From positions 8,405,263-8,469,262 of the forward strand of contig OZ023180.1 of NCBI GenBank assembly GCA_963995505.1: a DNA stretch of 64,000 nucleotides. Direction: 5' to 3'. How positions within the stretch are numbered: position 1 is the stretch's first letter; every line of letters begins with the position of its first letter. The notes under the pieces were generated by a model. That model did no database searches and was not told where the DNA came from. It worked only from the letters and a program-made list of their open reading frames with translations. This document shows positions 47,979 to 57,589 of the stretch, in pieces. The DNA is from Hypericum androsaemum (taxonomy: Eukaryota > Streptophyta > Magnoliopsida > Malpighiales > Hypericaceae). The position numbers and the translations under genes were made by a program.

Positions 47979-48717
47979 TGATATGAATCCCGTCAGGAAC
48001 TCGCACCAACTCGGACCGTCTACTTTAGGATGATGGTTGATCTTGACCCGTCGCTTTGCGCCTTGCACCGAACCTTAGTGTTGTTTAACTTTGACCCGTA
48101 GCAATGGTGAGAACGCGAACCTTGATCTTGAATCGAAATACGCCACAAACGGAGATGGGAATTCCGTTTGATAAGTACAAACGCCCTAGCTAAGCAATCC
48201 AGCACGCAAGAACAACAAGAGTATCAAAGACTCACGAATTTTCTTATGCCAAAAGTTGTGTCCTTTATTGAATTCGTGGCCTCCTTTAAATAGAGGTTAA
48301 AACTGACTTGGATAGACTCCAAAGTCAACAAGATAAGTTCTGAAGAGCTTCAAACTTATCCAACTACCTAAACTAGTTCTAAAACGAATGTTTATCCTAA
48401 GAATTGAAAAATACAATCATTATCCACTATTGGATAACTCTTATTCCTAAAAAGTTATAAAAAGTTTGGATAACTCTTATTCCTAAAAAGTAGGAATCTT
48501 GGTTCTACTCCTTTAGGCTTCCAAAACAACTCCAATCACGTGCATGGGCTTTGCATGGACGTCCACGGGCTTACACGAACTGGTTGTAGTCCAAATCCTT
48601 GGAATTAATCTGTTGAGCTCAGCTTGAAGCGTCTTTGCTCTTGCTCTTGTGATTGGTCCAAGTGGAACTCGAACTGGTTGTGGGTCTTGTAGCTCCTTAG
48701 TGGACGTGTTCACATCA
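47979..48717 (-). repeat. N1 LTR 2 (739 bp)
   Basis: Same length as LTRs 3 and 4 and nearly identical. Abuts truncated internal region 1 on the left (GTGTT) and a polypurine tract on the right (48718-48737). Confidence 0.9.
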
Positions 48718-49628
48718 TTCCCCCCCTCTTGAAAAGGATTTGCCCTCAAATCCTTGCATCCGTCATGCTTTTGCCAACTCACAACCATGCTGGTGCAAGA
48801 TGAACTCTTTGAACGTCGTGGCTGCACGTGATACCTTCCTTTCCAACAGAACAAGTACTTCGATCTTAAAGAATCTGAAGTCATCTCCAACTCAAAAGCA
48901 AAAGCCCTACTAATCCGTTTAAGCCTTTCTTTGAACTTCAAACTATTCCAGATGTTGATCAACGATGAACCTCCAACATAATTAAACTCGTCCACACCTA
49001 AGAAGTCAATATGTTCAACATGTAAATCAGGAGACATGTAAGATATGGGTTGGACATCTTCCTTGTCAACTAAAACAACAAGTTCTTTTTGTTCACCATC
49101 AATAGCAGTTAAGCACTTCTTCATATGAACAACATCCACCAATTCTGATTCATTGAACAAATCTCTCAAGTAAAGAAGTGACATGGCATGGTCATCAAAA
49201 CATTCTCCATCGAACAAGTCAATAGAATATTCACCAAATTCCTCCCATGTCAAAACCTCTTCTTCAACAATCACTTCAGGTGTAACCTCCAAATCGTCAG
49301 AACTACATACCTTCCCCTCAATGTCGTGCTTAGTGTTAATGGTGTTCTCCCTCTTTCCATTGACTTCTCCAACAAAATTAGCTCCTGAATTCTTCTCATC
49401 TTTGACCCTCATCCTCCTTTGCTGAATTTGTCTTCCGCTACAGACATAAGGAACATCATGTATCCTCTCTTGTTTGCACACTATCCGGTCCACCTTTTCG
49501 CTGAGCTTCTTGACCTCTGTTCTTATTATATGCCTCATCCCACTAAGAAGGGCGTCCATAAACGTGTGTGGATCACCAACCAATGGTGCAACACCTTCAA
49601 AGGATCTTCTTGAGTAGTTATAAGACAT
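48513..49628 (-). CDS. N1 protein copy 2, RT-less retroelement ORF, function unknown
   Basis: 371 residues, start MSYNYSRRSFEG. Residues about 18-55 (DPHTFMDAL...IIRTEVKKL) resemble the coiled N-terminus of G3 Gag. Residues near 93-108 (TINTKHDIEGKVC) resemble the segment just before the G1/G3 protease. A long middle region (LTWEEFGEYSIDLFDG; IDFLGVDEFNYVGGSS; SKYLFCWKGRYHVQPRR) has no similarity I recognise. The tail VPLGPITRARAK is shared with G1-G3, and the last ~67 residues lie inside the LTR. No CCHC knuckle, no IDGGS and no RT motifs. It may be a Gag-derived packaging or regulatory protein; that is inference. Near-identical copy at 50420-51535. Confidence 0.82.
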   Translation of the reverse strand: MSYNYSRRSFEGVAPLVGDPHTFMDALLSGMRHIIRTEVKKLSEKVDRIVCKQERIHDVPYVCSGRQIQQRRMRVKDEKNSGANFVGEVNGKRENTINTKHDIEGKVCSSDDLEVTPEVIVEEEVLTWEEFGEYSIDLFDGECFDDHAMSLLYLRDLFNESELVDVVHMKKCLTAIDGEQKELVVLVDKEDVQPISYMSPDLHVEHIDFLGVDEFNYVGGSSLINIWNSLKFKERLKRISRAFAFELEMTSDSLRSKYLFCWKGRYHVQPRRSKSSSCTSMVVSWQKHDGCKDLRANPFQEGGNDVNTSTKELQDPQPVRVPLGPITRARAKTLQAELNRLIPRIWTTTSSCKPVDVHAKPMHVIGVVLEA

Positions 49629-49885
49629 TATTGCAGATTCTCTTTTTTTCTACTTTCAACTTTTCTTTTCTTTTTTTTTTGATTTTTTTTCAGCCTTCTT
49701 TCTTCATCTTTTCTTGGCTGCCTTCTTCTCTATCTTTCTTTTTTTTTTGGAATTTTTTTCCTCTTTTTTATTTTTTTTCTTTCTCCAACAGAGAATACAA
49801 TAAGAATAACGAACTAAAAACTAATGATAAAAAAAACGAAATTTAAAGATAGATGATCTGAAGTAACCTAGGCTCTGATACCAAA
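49629..49885 (-). other. N1 leader (between LTR 3 and ORF copy 2)
   Basis: T-rich on the plus strand (purine-rich in the RNA), with the primer site at 49883-49872. Unlike G1 and G3 there is no TTGCAG acceptor before the ATG. The ORF at 49568-49846 on the plus strand is low-complexity and rejected. An equivalent leader is at 51536-51792. Confidence 0.7.
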
Positions 49886-50624
49886 TGATATGAATCCCGT
49901 CAGGAACTCGCACCAACTCGGACCGTCTACTTTAGGATGATGGTTGATCTTGACCCGTCGCTTTGCGCCTTGCACCGAACCTTAGTGTTGGTTAACTTTG
50001 ACCCGTAGCAATGGTGAGAACGCGAACCTTGATCTTGAATCGAAATACGCCACAAACGGAGATGGGAATTCCGTTTGATAAGTACAAACGCCCTAGCTAA
50101 GCAATCCAGCCCGCAAGAACAACAAGAGTATCAAAGACTCACGAATTTTCTTATGCCAAAAGGTGTGTCCTTTATTGAATTCGTGGCCTCCTTTAAATAG
50201 AGGTTAAAACTGACTTGGATAGACTCCAAAGTCAACAAGATAAGTTCTGAAGAGCTTCAAACTTATCCAACTACCTAAACTAGTTCTAAAACGAATGTTT
50301 ATCCTAAGAATTGAAAAATACAATCATTATCCACTATTGGATAACTCTTATTCCTAAAAAGTTATAAAAAGTTTGGATAACTCTTATTCCTAAAAAGTAG
50401 GAATCTTGGTTCTACTCCTTTAGGCTTCCAAAACAACTCCAATCACGTGCATGGGCTTTGCATGGACGTCGACAGGCTTACACGAACTGGTTGTAGTCCA
50501 AATCCTTGGAATTAATCCGTTGAGCTCAGCTTGAAGCGTCTTTGCTCTTGCTCTTGTGATTGGTCCAAGTGGAACTCGAACTGGTTGTGGGTCTTGTAGC
50601 TCCATAGTGGACGTGTTCACATCA
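49886..50624 (-). repeat. N1 LTR 3 (739 bp)
   Basis: Shared boundary between two internal regions: primer site on its left, polypurine tract on its right (50625 on). It acts as both 5' LTR of copy 2 and 3' LTR of copy 3. Confidence 0.9.
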
Positions 50625-51535
50625 TTCCCCCCCTCTTGAAAAGGATTTGCCCTCAAATCCTTGCATCCGTCATGCTTTTGCCAACTCACAACCATGCTGG
50701 TGCAAGATGAACTCTTTGAACGTCGTGGCTGCACGTGATACCTTCCTTTCCAACAGAACAAGTACTTCGATCTTAAAGAATCTGAAGTCATCTCCAACTC
50801 AAAAGCAAAAGCCCTACTAATCCGTTTAAGCCTTTCTTTGAACTTCAAACTATTCCAGATGTTGATCAACGATGAACCTCCAACATAATTAAACTCGTCC
50901 ACACCTAAGAAGTCAATATGTTCAACATGTAAATCAGGAGACATGTAAGATATGGGTTGGACATCTTCCTTGTCAACTAAAACAACAAGTTCTTCTTGTT
51001 CACCATCAATAGCAGTTAAGCACTTCTTCATATGAACAACATCCACCAATTCTGATTCATTGAACAAATCTCTCAAGTAAAGAAGTGACATGGCATGGTC
51101 ATCAAAACATTCTCCATCGAACAAGTCAATAGAATATTCACCAAATTCCTCCCATGTCAAAACCTCTTCTTCAACAATCACTTCAGGTGTAACCTCCAAA
51201 TCGTCAGAACTACATACCTTCCCCTCAATGTCGTGCTTAGTGTTAATGGTGTTCTCCCTCTTTCCATTGACTTCTCCAACAAAATTAGCTCCTGAATTCT
51301 TCTCATCTTTGACCCTCATCCTCCTTTGCTGAATTTGTCTTCCGCTACAGACATAAGGAACATCATGTATCCTCTCTTGTTTGCACACTATCCGGTCCAC
51401 CTTTTCGCTGAGCTTCTTGACCTCCGTTCTTATTATATGCCTCATCCCACTAAGAAGGGCGTCCATAAACGTGTGTGGATCACCAACCAATGGTGCAACA
51501 CCTTCAAAGGATCTTCTTGAGTAGTTATAAGACAT
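50420..51535 (-). CDS. N1 protein copy 3
   Basis: 371 residues, differing from copy 2 at only a few positions (for example Glu for Lys in GEQEELVVL, and TMELQ for TKELQ in the tail). The frame is fully open, including the segment inside LTR 3. Same domain layout and same unknown middle region as copy 2. Confidence 0.83.
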   Translation of the reverse strand: MSYNYSRRSFEGVAPLVGDPHTFMDALLSGMRHIIRTEVKKLSEKVDRIVCKQERIHDVPYVCSGRQIQQRRMRVKDEKNSGANFVGEVNGKRENTINTKHDIEGKVCSSDDLEVTPEVIVEEEVLTWEEFGEYSIDLFDGECFDDHAMSLLYLRDLFNESELVDVVHMKKCLTAIDGEQEELVVLVDKEDVQPISYMSPDLHVEHIDFLGVDEFNYVGGSSLINIWNSLKFKERLKRISRAFAFELEMTSDSLRSKYLFCWKGRYHVQPRRSKSSSCTSMVVSWQKHDGCKDLRANPFQEGGNDVNTSTMELQDPQPVRVPLGPITRARAKTLQAELNGLIPRIWTTTSSCKPVDVHAKPMHVIGVVLEA

Positions 51536-51792
51536 TATTGCAGATTCTCTTTTTTTCTACTTTCAACTTTTCTGTTCTTTTTTTTTTTTGATTTTTTTTC
51601 AGCCTTTTTTCTTCATCTTTTCTTGGCTGCCTTCTTCTCTATCTTTCTTTTTTTTTGGAATTTTTTTCCTCTTTTTTATTATTTTTCTTTCTCCAACAGA
51701 GAATACAATAAGAATAACGAACTAAAAACTAATGATAAAAAAACGAAATTTAAAGATAGATGATCTGAAGTAACCTAGGCTCTGATACCAAA

Positions 51793-52531
51793 TGATATGA
51801 ATCCCGTCAGGAACTCGCACCAACTCGGACCGTCTACTTTAGGATGATGGTTGATCTTGACCCGTCGCTTTGCGCCTTGCACCGAACCTTAGTGTTGGTT
51901 AACTTTGACCCGTAGCAATGGTGAGAACGCGAACCTTGATCTTGAATCGAAATACGCCACAAACGGAGATGGGAATTCCGTTTGATAAGTACAAACGCCC
52001 TAGCTAAGCAATCCAACCCGCAAGAACAACAAGAGTATCAAAGACTCACGAATTTTCTTATGCCAAAAGGTGTGTCCTTTATTGAATTCGTGGCCTCCTT
52101 TAAATAGAGGTTAAAACTGACTTGGATAGACTCCAAAGTCAACAAGATAAGTTCTGAAGAGCTTCAAACTTATCCAACTACCTAAACTAGTTCTAAAACG
52201 AATGTTTATCCTAAGAATTGAAAAATACAATCATTATCCACTATTGGATAACTCTTATTCCTAAAAAGTTATAAAAAGTTTGGATAACTCTTATTCCTAA
52301 AAAGTAGGAATCTTGGTTCTACTCCTTTAGGCTTCCAAAACAACTCCAATCACGTGCATGGGCTTTGCATGGACGTCCACGGGCTTACACGAACTGGTTG
52401 TAGTCCAAATCCTTGGAATTAATCCGTTGAGCTCAGCTTGAAGCGTCTTTGCTCTTGCTCTTGTGATTGGTCCAGGTGGAACTCGAACTGGTTGTGGGTC
52501 TTGTTGCTCCATAGTGGACGTGTTCACATCA
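51793..52531 (-). repeat. N1 LTR 4 (739 bp)
   Basis: Same boundaries and near-identical sequence to LTRs 2 and 3; primer site at 51790-51779 on its left, polypurine tract from 52532. Confidence 0.9.
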
Positions 52532-53307
52532 TTCCCCCCCTCTCGAAAAGGATTTGCCCTCAAATCCTTGCATCCGTCATGCTTTTGCCAACTCACAACC
52601 ATGCTGGTGCAAGATGAACTCTTTGAACGTCGTGGCTGCACGTGATACCTTCCTTTCCAACAGAACAAGTACTTCGATCTTAAAGAATCTGAAGTCATCT
52701 CCAACTCAAAAGCAAAAGCCCTACTAATCCGTTTAAGCCTTTCTTTGAACTTCAAACTATTCCATATGTTGATCAACGATGAACCTCCAACATAATTAAA
52801 CTCGTCCACACCTAAGAAGTCAATATGTTCAACATGTAAATCAGGAGACATGTAAGATATGGGTTGGACATCTTCCTTGTCAACTAAAACAACAAGTTCT
52901 TCTTGTTCACCATCAATAGCAGTTAAGCACTTCTTCATATGAACAACATCCACCAATTCTGATTCATTGAACAAATCTCTCAAGTAAAGAAGTGACATGG
53001 CATGGTCATCAAAACATTCTCCATCGAACAAGTCAATAGAATATTCACCAAATTCCTCCCATGTCAAAACCTCTTCTTCAACAATCACTTCAGGTGTAAC
53101 CTCCAAATCGTCAGAACTACATACCTTCCCCTCAATGTCGTGCTTAGTGTTAATGGTGTTCTCCCTCTTTCCATTGACTTCTCCAACAAAATTAGCTCCT
53201 GAATTCTTCTCATCTTTGACCCTCATCCTCCTTTGCTGAATTTGTCTTCCGCTACAGACATAAGGAACATCATGTATCCTCTCTTGTTTGCACACTATCC
53301 GGTCCAC
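52327..53307 (-). pseudogene. N1 protein copy 4, N-terminally truncated
   Basis: 326 codons open from an internal Met (MDRIVCKQERIHDV). The first ~45 residues, leader and 5' LTR were removed by the rearrangement at 53310. Otherwise close to copies 2 and 3. Confidence 0.84.
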
Positions 53308-53310
53308 CTA

Positions 53311-53328
53311 TCCGCTACAGACATAAGG
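53311..53328 (+). other. 18-bp templated filler at a rearrangement junction
   Basis: TCCGCTACAGACATAAGG is an exact copy of 53248-53265, 63 bp to the left within N1. It sits between the broken N1 internal region and a G1-like LTR stub, which itself starts with the shared AAGG. Typical of end joining with template switching. Confidence 0.75.
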
Positions 53329-53436
53329 TTCAATTTCGTGCCTTAGTTCTTGTGAGTTCTTGTGAGTTGTGATCTGTTCCATTCTAAAGTAACAAACGGT
53401 CCGAGTTGTGAGTCTTTTCCGCGAAGATTCATATCA
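53325..53436 (+). repeat. Truncated G1-like LTR 3' end (about 110 bp)
   Basis: Matches the last part of the G1 LTR (AAGGTTCAATTTCGTGCC to ...GATTCATATCA) with several substitutions, so it is older than G1-a to d. It ends exactly at the LTR terminus, followed by satellite. It is probably the 3' LTR end of a deleted element. Confidence 0.82.
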
Positions 53437-55565
53437 CTTTTTTTTCCTTTTCTTTCCTTCTCTTGCCTTTCCTTTCCTTTTCTTTCCTTTCCTTTCCTTT
53501 TCTTGCCTTTTCTTTCCTTTTCTTTCCTTTCATTGCCTTTTCATGCCTTTTCTATCCTCTTCTTGCCTTTTCTTTCCTTTCATTGCCTTTTCATGCCTTT
53601 TCTTTCCTTTGCTTGCCTTTTCATACCTTTTCATTGCCTTTTCTTGCCTTACCTTGCCTTGTCCTTGCCTTTTCTTTCCTTATCTTGCCTTTTCTCGCCT
53701 CAAATTTCCTTTTCTTTCATTTTCTTGCCTTACCTTCCCTTTTCTTGCCTTATCTTTCCTTTTCTTACCTTTTCTTGCCTTATCTTACGTTTTCCTTGCC
53801 TTTGCTTTCCTTATCTTGCCTTTTTTTCCTTTTCTTTCCTTCTCTAGCCTTTCCTTTCCTTTTCTTTCCTTTCATTGCCTTTTCATGCCTTTTCTATCCT
53901 CTTCTTGCCTTTTCTTTCCTTTCATTGCCTTTTCATGCCTTTTCTTTCCTTTGCTTGCCTTTTCATTGCCTTTTCTTGCCTTACCTTGCCTTGTCCTTGC
54001 CTTTTCTTTCCTTATCTTGCCTTTTCTCGCCTCCAATTTCCTTTTCTTTCATTTTCTTGCCTTACCTTCCCTTTTCTTGCCTTATCTTTCCTTTTCTTAC
54101 ATTTTCTTGCCTTATCTTACATTTTCCTTGCCTTTGCTTTCCTTATCTTGCCTTATCTTACCTTTTCTTGCCATTTCATTCATTTTTCTTGCCTTTTCTT
54201 TACTTTTATTTCTGTTTCTTGCCTTTTCAAGCCTTTTTATGCCTTTTCTGACTTTCTTGCCTTTTCCTTGCCTTCTCAAGCCTTTTCTTTCCTTATCTTG
54301 CATTTCCTTGCCTTTTCTTTCCTTTTCTTGCCTAATATTGCCTTTTCTTGCCTTTTTCTTTCCTTTTCTTGCCTTTTCTTTCCTTTTCCTGGCCTTTTCT
54401 TGCCTTATCTTTCCTTTTCTTGACTTATCTTACCTTTTCTTCCCTTTTCATGCATTTTTTAACTTTTTTTGCCTTATCTTGCCTTTTTATTCCTTATCTT
54501 ACTTTTTCTTACCTTATCATGCCTTTTCTTGCCTTTTCATGCCTTTTCAAGGCTTTTTATGCCTTTTCCTTGCCTTTCCTTACTTTTCTTTGCCTTTTCA
54601 TGCCTTTTTCTTACCTTATCTTGCCTTTTCCTTGCCTTTTTTTCCTTTTCTTTCCTTATCTTACCTTATCTTTCTTTTTCATTCCGTTTCCTTACCTTTT
54701 CTTTCCTTTTCTTGCTTTATCTTTCCTTTTTTTGCCATTTCATTCATTTTCCTTGCCTTTTCCTTTCCTTTTCTTGCCCTTTCTTTCCTTTTCTTGCCTT
54801 TTCCTTGCCTGTTCCTGCCTTTTCTTGCCTTATCTTGCCTTTTCCTTTCCTTTTCTTTCCTTTGCTTGCCTTTTCATACCTTTTCATTGCCTTTTCTTTC
54901 CTTTTCTTGCTTTTTCTTTCCTTTTCTAGCCTTTCCTTCCCTTTTCTTTCCTTTTGTTTCCTTATCTTAACTTTTCGTGCCTTTTTATTTCTTTTCCTTG
55001 CCTTTTCGTGCCTTATCTTTCATTTTCTTGCCTTTTCAATCCTTTTCCTTGCCTTTTCTTGCTTTTTATTGCCTTTTCCTCGCCTTTTCTTGCCTTTTCT
55101 TTCCTTTTCTTGCCTTATCTTGCTTTATCTTGCTTTTTCTTTCCTTATCTTTCCTTTTCTTACCTTTTCTTGCTTTGTCTTTCCTTTTCTTGCCTTTTCT
55201 TTCCTTTTCTTTCCTTTTCTTGCCTTTTCTTTCCTTTTCTTTCCTTATCTTTCTTTTTTCTTTTCTTTTCTTGCCTTTTCTTGCCTTATCTTGCCTTTTC
55301 CTTGCCTTATCTTACCTTATATTGCCTTTTCTTGCCTTTTCCTTGCATTTTCTTGCCTTTTCTTGTCTTATCTTTCCTTTTCATTCCTTTTCATTCCTTT
55401 TCTATAATTTTCTTGCCTTTTCTTGCCTTTTCATGTTTTATCTAGCCTTATCCTACCTTTTCTTGCCTTTTCTTACCTTTTCATTCCTTTTCCTTGATTT
55501 TTTCTTGCATTTTCTTGCCTTATCTTTCTTTTTTATTTCCTTTTTTTCTTTTTCTCACCTTTTCT
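53437..55565. repeat. Pyrimidine-rich satellite-like tract, ~10-bp unit
   Basis: About 2.1 kb of C/T-rich plus strand built from variants of CCTTTTCTTG, CCTTTTCTTT, CCTTATCTTG and CCTTTTCATG, mostly 10 bp with some 11-bp units. A larger duplication is visible: the block around TCTATCCTCTTC at 53551 recurs at 53893, a shift of 342 bp. Because the units lack stops, all three plus frames stay open (for example 53408-54970), giving Phe/Leu/Ser/Pro-rich pseudo-proteins that are not genes. A 15-bp continuation is at 58381-58395, beyond N2. Confidence 0.88.
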
Positions 55566-56356
55566 TGATACTAACCCCGCCAAGGATGCGCGAGACCTGT
55601 CCACGAAGCGTTGAAATCCCAGATCGTTCTAGATCAGTTTATGATGGAGATCTCGACCCGATGCTCACAACCAAACAAGAACCTTGGTATTACGACAGCG
55701 ACCCACTGTTTGAGTTGAAACAAAGAACCTTGATATATCGATGACGCCACAAACGGTGATGAAGATCCGCTTGATAAGTCGATGGTGAACTCGACAGAAT
55801 CCCTCTGTTGTGTTTGAACTGTTCCGAAGAACCAAGAGAGCAAAGCCCACGTTTTTCAATCAATAATGGTCTCCTTTTCTCATTGCATAAGCCTCAATAA
55901 ATAGGCTCAATATTACAAAGAGATTCCAAATCAAACAACTCCTAAAAATCTGGCTGGAAAGGGAAACTAAAAAAGAAACAAATCTCTGCCTTTTAGGAAG
56001 GCTACAAACGTGACAAACAAGCTAAATAAGCCAAGAGTTGTTGGAATATAACTTTCTAATCAAAACTAATGGCTGAAATAAACTTCCTAAATAGAATGCC
56101 CAAATCTGAGAGAATGAATCTTCAAGATATTTGCTACTGAAAGGACCTTCTAGAACTTGTATTAAGGTCATAAACTCAGCTGAATGTTGTGGCTCTTGGT
56201 CCATGGACTTTAATAAATTTGCTTGGGCCCAACTCTCTGATGTAAGCTTGGAAATCAGCCCATTAAGTTGTGACTTGAAGCGCTTTGTCCGTGCTCTCTC
56301 ACTTGGTCAGATTGGCACTTGAAATCATCATATGAGTGCTTCTCATATTCATATCA
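55566..56356 (-). repeat. 3' LTR of N2 (791 bp)
   Basis: Plus view TGATACTAACCCCGCC...ATTCATATCA. On the minus strand its start still encodes a decayed form of the tail found in G1-G3 (QVPI, stop, then RARTKRFKSQLNGL), with the same TGA in both N2 LTRs. Confidence 0.87.
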
Positions 56357-56384
56357 TTCCCCTCCTCTTGAATGGGATTTTTCC

Positions 56385-57353
56385 TCAAACCTCGCATATG
56401 GCATGCTTGTGCCATTTATAAATCATCCTGGAACAAGGTTGAAACTTCAAACGACGTGGTTGCACTTGATATCTTCCGCTCCAACAGAATAGATACTTTG
56501 AACATAAATAATCTGATATCATCTCCAAATCAAAAGTTATAGACTCTCTTTTTCGAATAAGCATTTCACCAATCTTCAAAGCATTCCACAAGTTGATCAA
56601 TGCTGATCCTCCAACATATTCAAACTTGTCAACTCCCAAGAAGTCAAAATGCTCAACATATTCAACATGAAAATTTGGATATATGTAAGATATGGGCTGA
56701 ACCTCTTCCTTCTCAACCATAACAAAAAATTCTTCATGATCACCATCAATTGGAGTTATGCACTTCTTCATGTGAATAACATTATTCACCCCAAATGATT
56801 CATCAAATAAATCCCTTAAGCAAAGGAGTGACATTGTACGCTCATCAAAGCAATCTCCATCAAATAAGTCAATAGAATATGCACCAAACTCCTCCCATGT
56901 CAAAGCCTCTTCAAGAACTTCAAAAGAAGAAGCTTTCATATCAACTTCAGAACCACATACCTTATTCTCAATGTCGCCCTTAGTGTGAATGATCTTCTCA
57001 CGTTGCACTTCAGTACCTTCTCTTGCATGCAAGTCAATTTTCCTTGCTAATGACATAAGTTTCTCCCAGCTGTCTTCATCATCCCATGCTGTAACTCGAT
57101 GAGTGCTATCACCTCTCACCCCAATCTTCCTTTGTTGAGCTCTTGTATCCTTGCATACTTTAGGAACAACAACTACCCGCTTCGAAAATTTACTCTCTAT
57201 ACGGTCTATCCGTCTGTGAAACTTATTGATCTCCCCACTCACCATGCAATTCATCTCACTCATCACAGCCTCCATAAACTTTTGTGGATCAGCCAATGAC
57301 TCATCACCTTCAAAGTTTCTTCTTGAGTAATCGTAGGAGATGTTCTTGCACAT
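56385..57353 (-). CDS. N2 protein, relative of the N1 protein, function unknown
   Basis: 322 residues, start MCKNISYDYSRRNFEG. It aligns along its length with N1: SYDYSRRNFEG, REKIIHTKGDIENKVC, LTWEEFGAYSIDLFDGDCFD, HFDFLGVDKFEYVGGSALINLWN, SKYLFCWSGRYQVQPRR. It differs from N1 at very many positions but keeps an open frame, suggesting selection on the protein while the families diverged. A one-base deletion near the end (KHAICEV, stop) relative to N1 removes the LTR-encoded tail. No CCHC, protease, RT or integrase motif. Confidence 0.8.
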   Translation of the reverse strand: MCKNISYDYSRRNFEGDESLADPQKFMEAVMSEMNCMVSGEINKFHRRIDRIESKFSKRVVVVPKVCKDTRAQQRKIGVRGDSTHRVTAWDDEDSWEKLMSLARKIDLHAREGTEVQREKIIHTKGDIENKVCGSEVDMKASSFEVLEEALTWEEFGAYSIDLFDGDCFDERTMSLLCLRDLFDESFGVNNVIHMKKCITPIDGDHEEFFVMVEKEEVQPISYIYPNFHVEYVEHFDFLGVDKFEYVGGSALINLWNALKIGEMLIRKRESITFDLEMISDYLCSKYLFCWSGRYQVQPRRLKFQPCSRMIYKWHKHAICEV

Positions 57354-57589
57354 TCTCTTTTTTTTTTCTTTCCACTTTTTTTTTCAAACTTTTTTTCAGC
57401 CTCCTTTCTTCCTGTGTAGGCTGCCTTCTTTTCTTTCTTTCTTTTTTCTGGATTTTTTCTCTCTTTTTTTTGATTTTTTTTCTTTCTCCAACTCAGAATA
57501 CAATAAGAACAACTAACTGAAAACTAATGATAAAAACGAAATTTAAAGGATAGATAGAACTGAAATAGAACCTAGGCTCTGATACCAAA

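Larger units (their letters stand above)
46611..53310 (-). mobile_element. N1 array: alternating LTRs and internal regions of a non-autonomous element
   Basis: Four LTRs (46611-47358, 47979-48717, 49886-50624, 51793-52531) separated by internal regions. The period from 47979 to 49886 to 51793 is exactly 1,907 bp. Each complete internal region (about 1,168 bp) has a tRNA-Met primer site (49883-49872, 51790-51779), one ORF and a polypurine tract. No RT, RNase H or integrase. LTRs resemble those of G3, so G3 is the likely helper. The first internal region is cut at 47978 (GTGTT) and the last at 53310. Confidence 0.9.

Noticed and set aside
46611..53310. Regularly spaced repeats resembling a CRISPR or gene tandem array
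   Set aside because: The repeats are 739-bp LTRs with TG/CA ends, primer sites and polypurine tracts; this is a retroelement array in a plant genome.
53362..55744. Long overlapping plus-strand ORFs (up to 520 codons) rich in Phe, Leu, Ser and Pro
   Set aside because: They lie in a ~10-bp pyrimidine satellite lacking stop codons; all three frames are open and the products are just translated repeat units.
55634..55859. Small ORFs in N2 LTRs and the solo LTR (also 57689-57962, 44546-44783)
   Set aside because: They recur because the LTR U5 regions are homologous, but they are short, in untranslated LTR sequence and differ in frame and length between copies.
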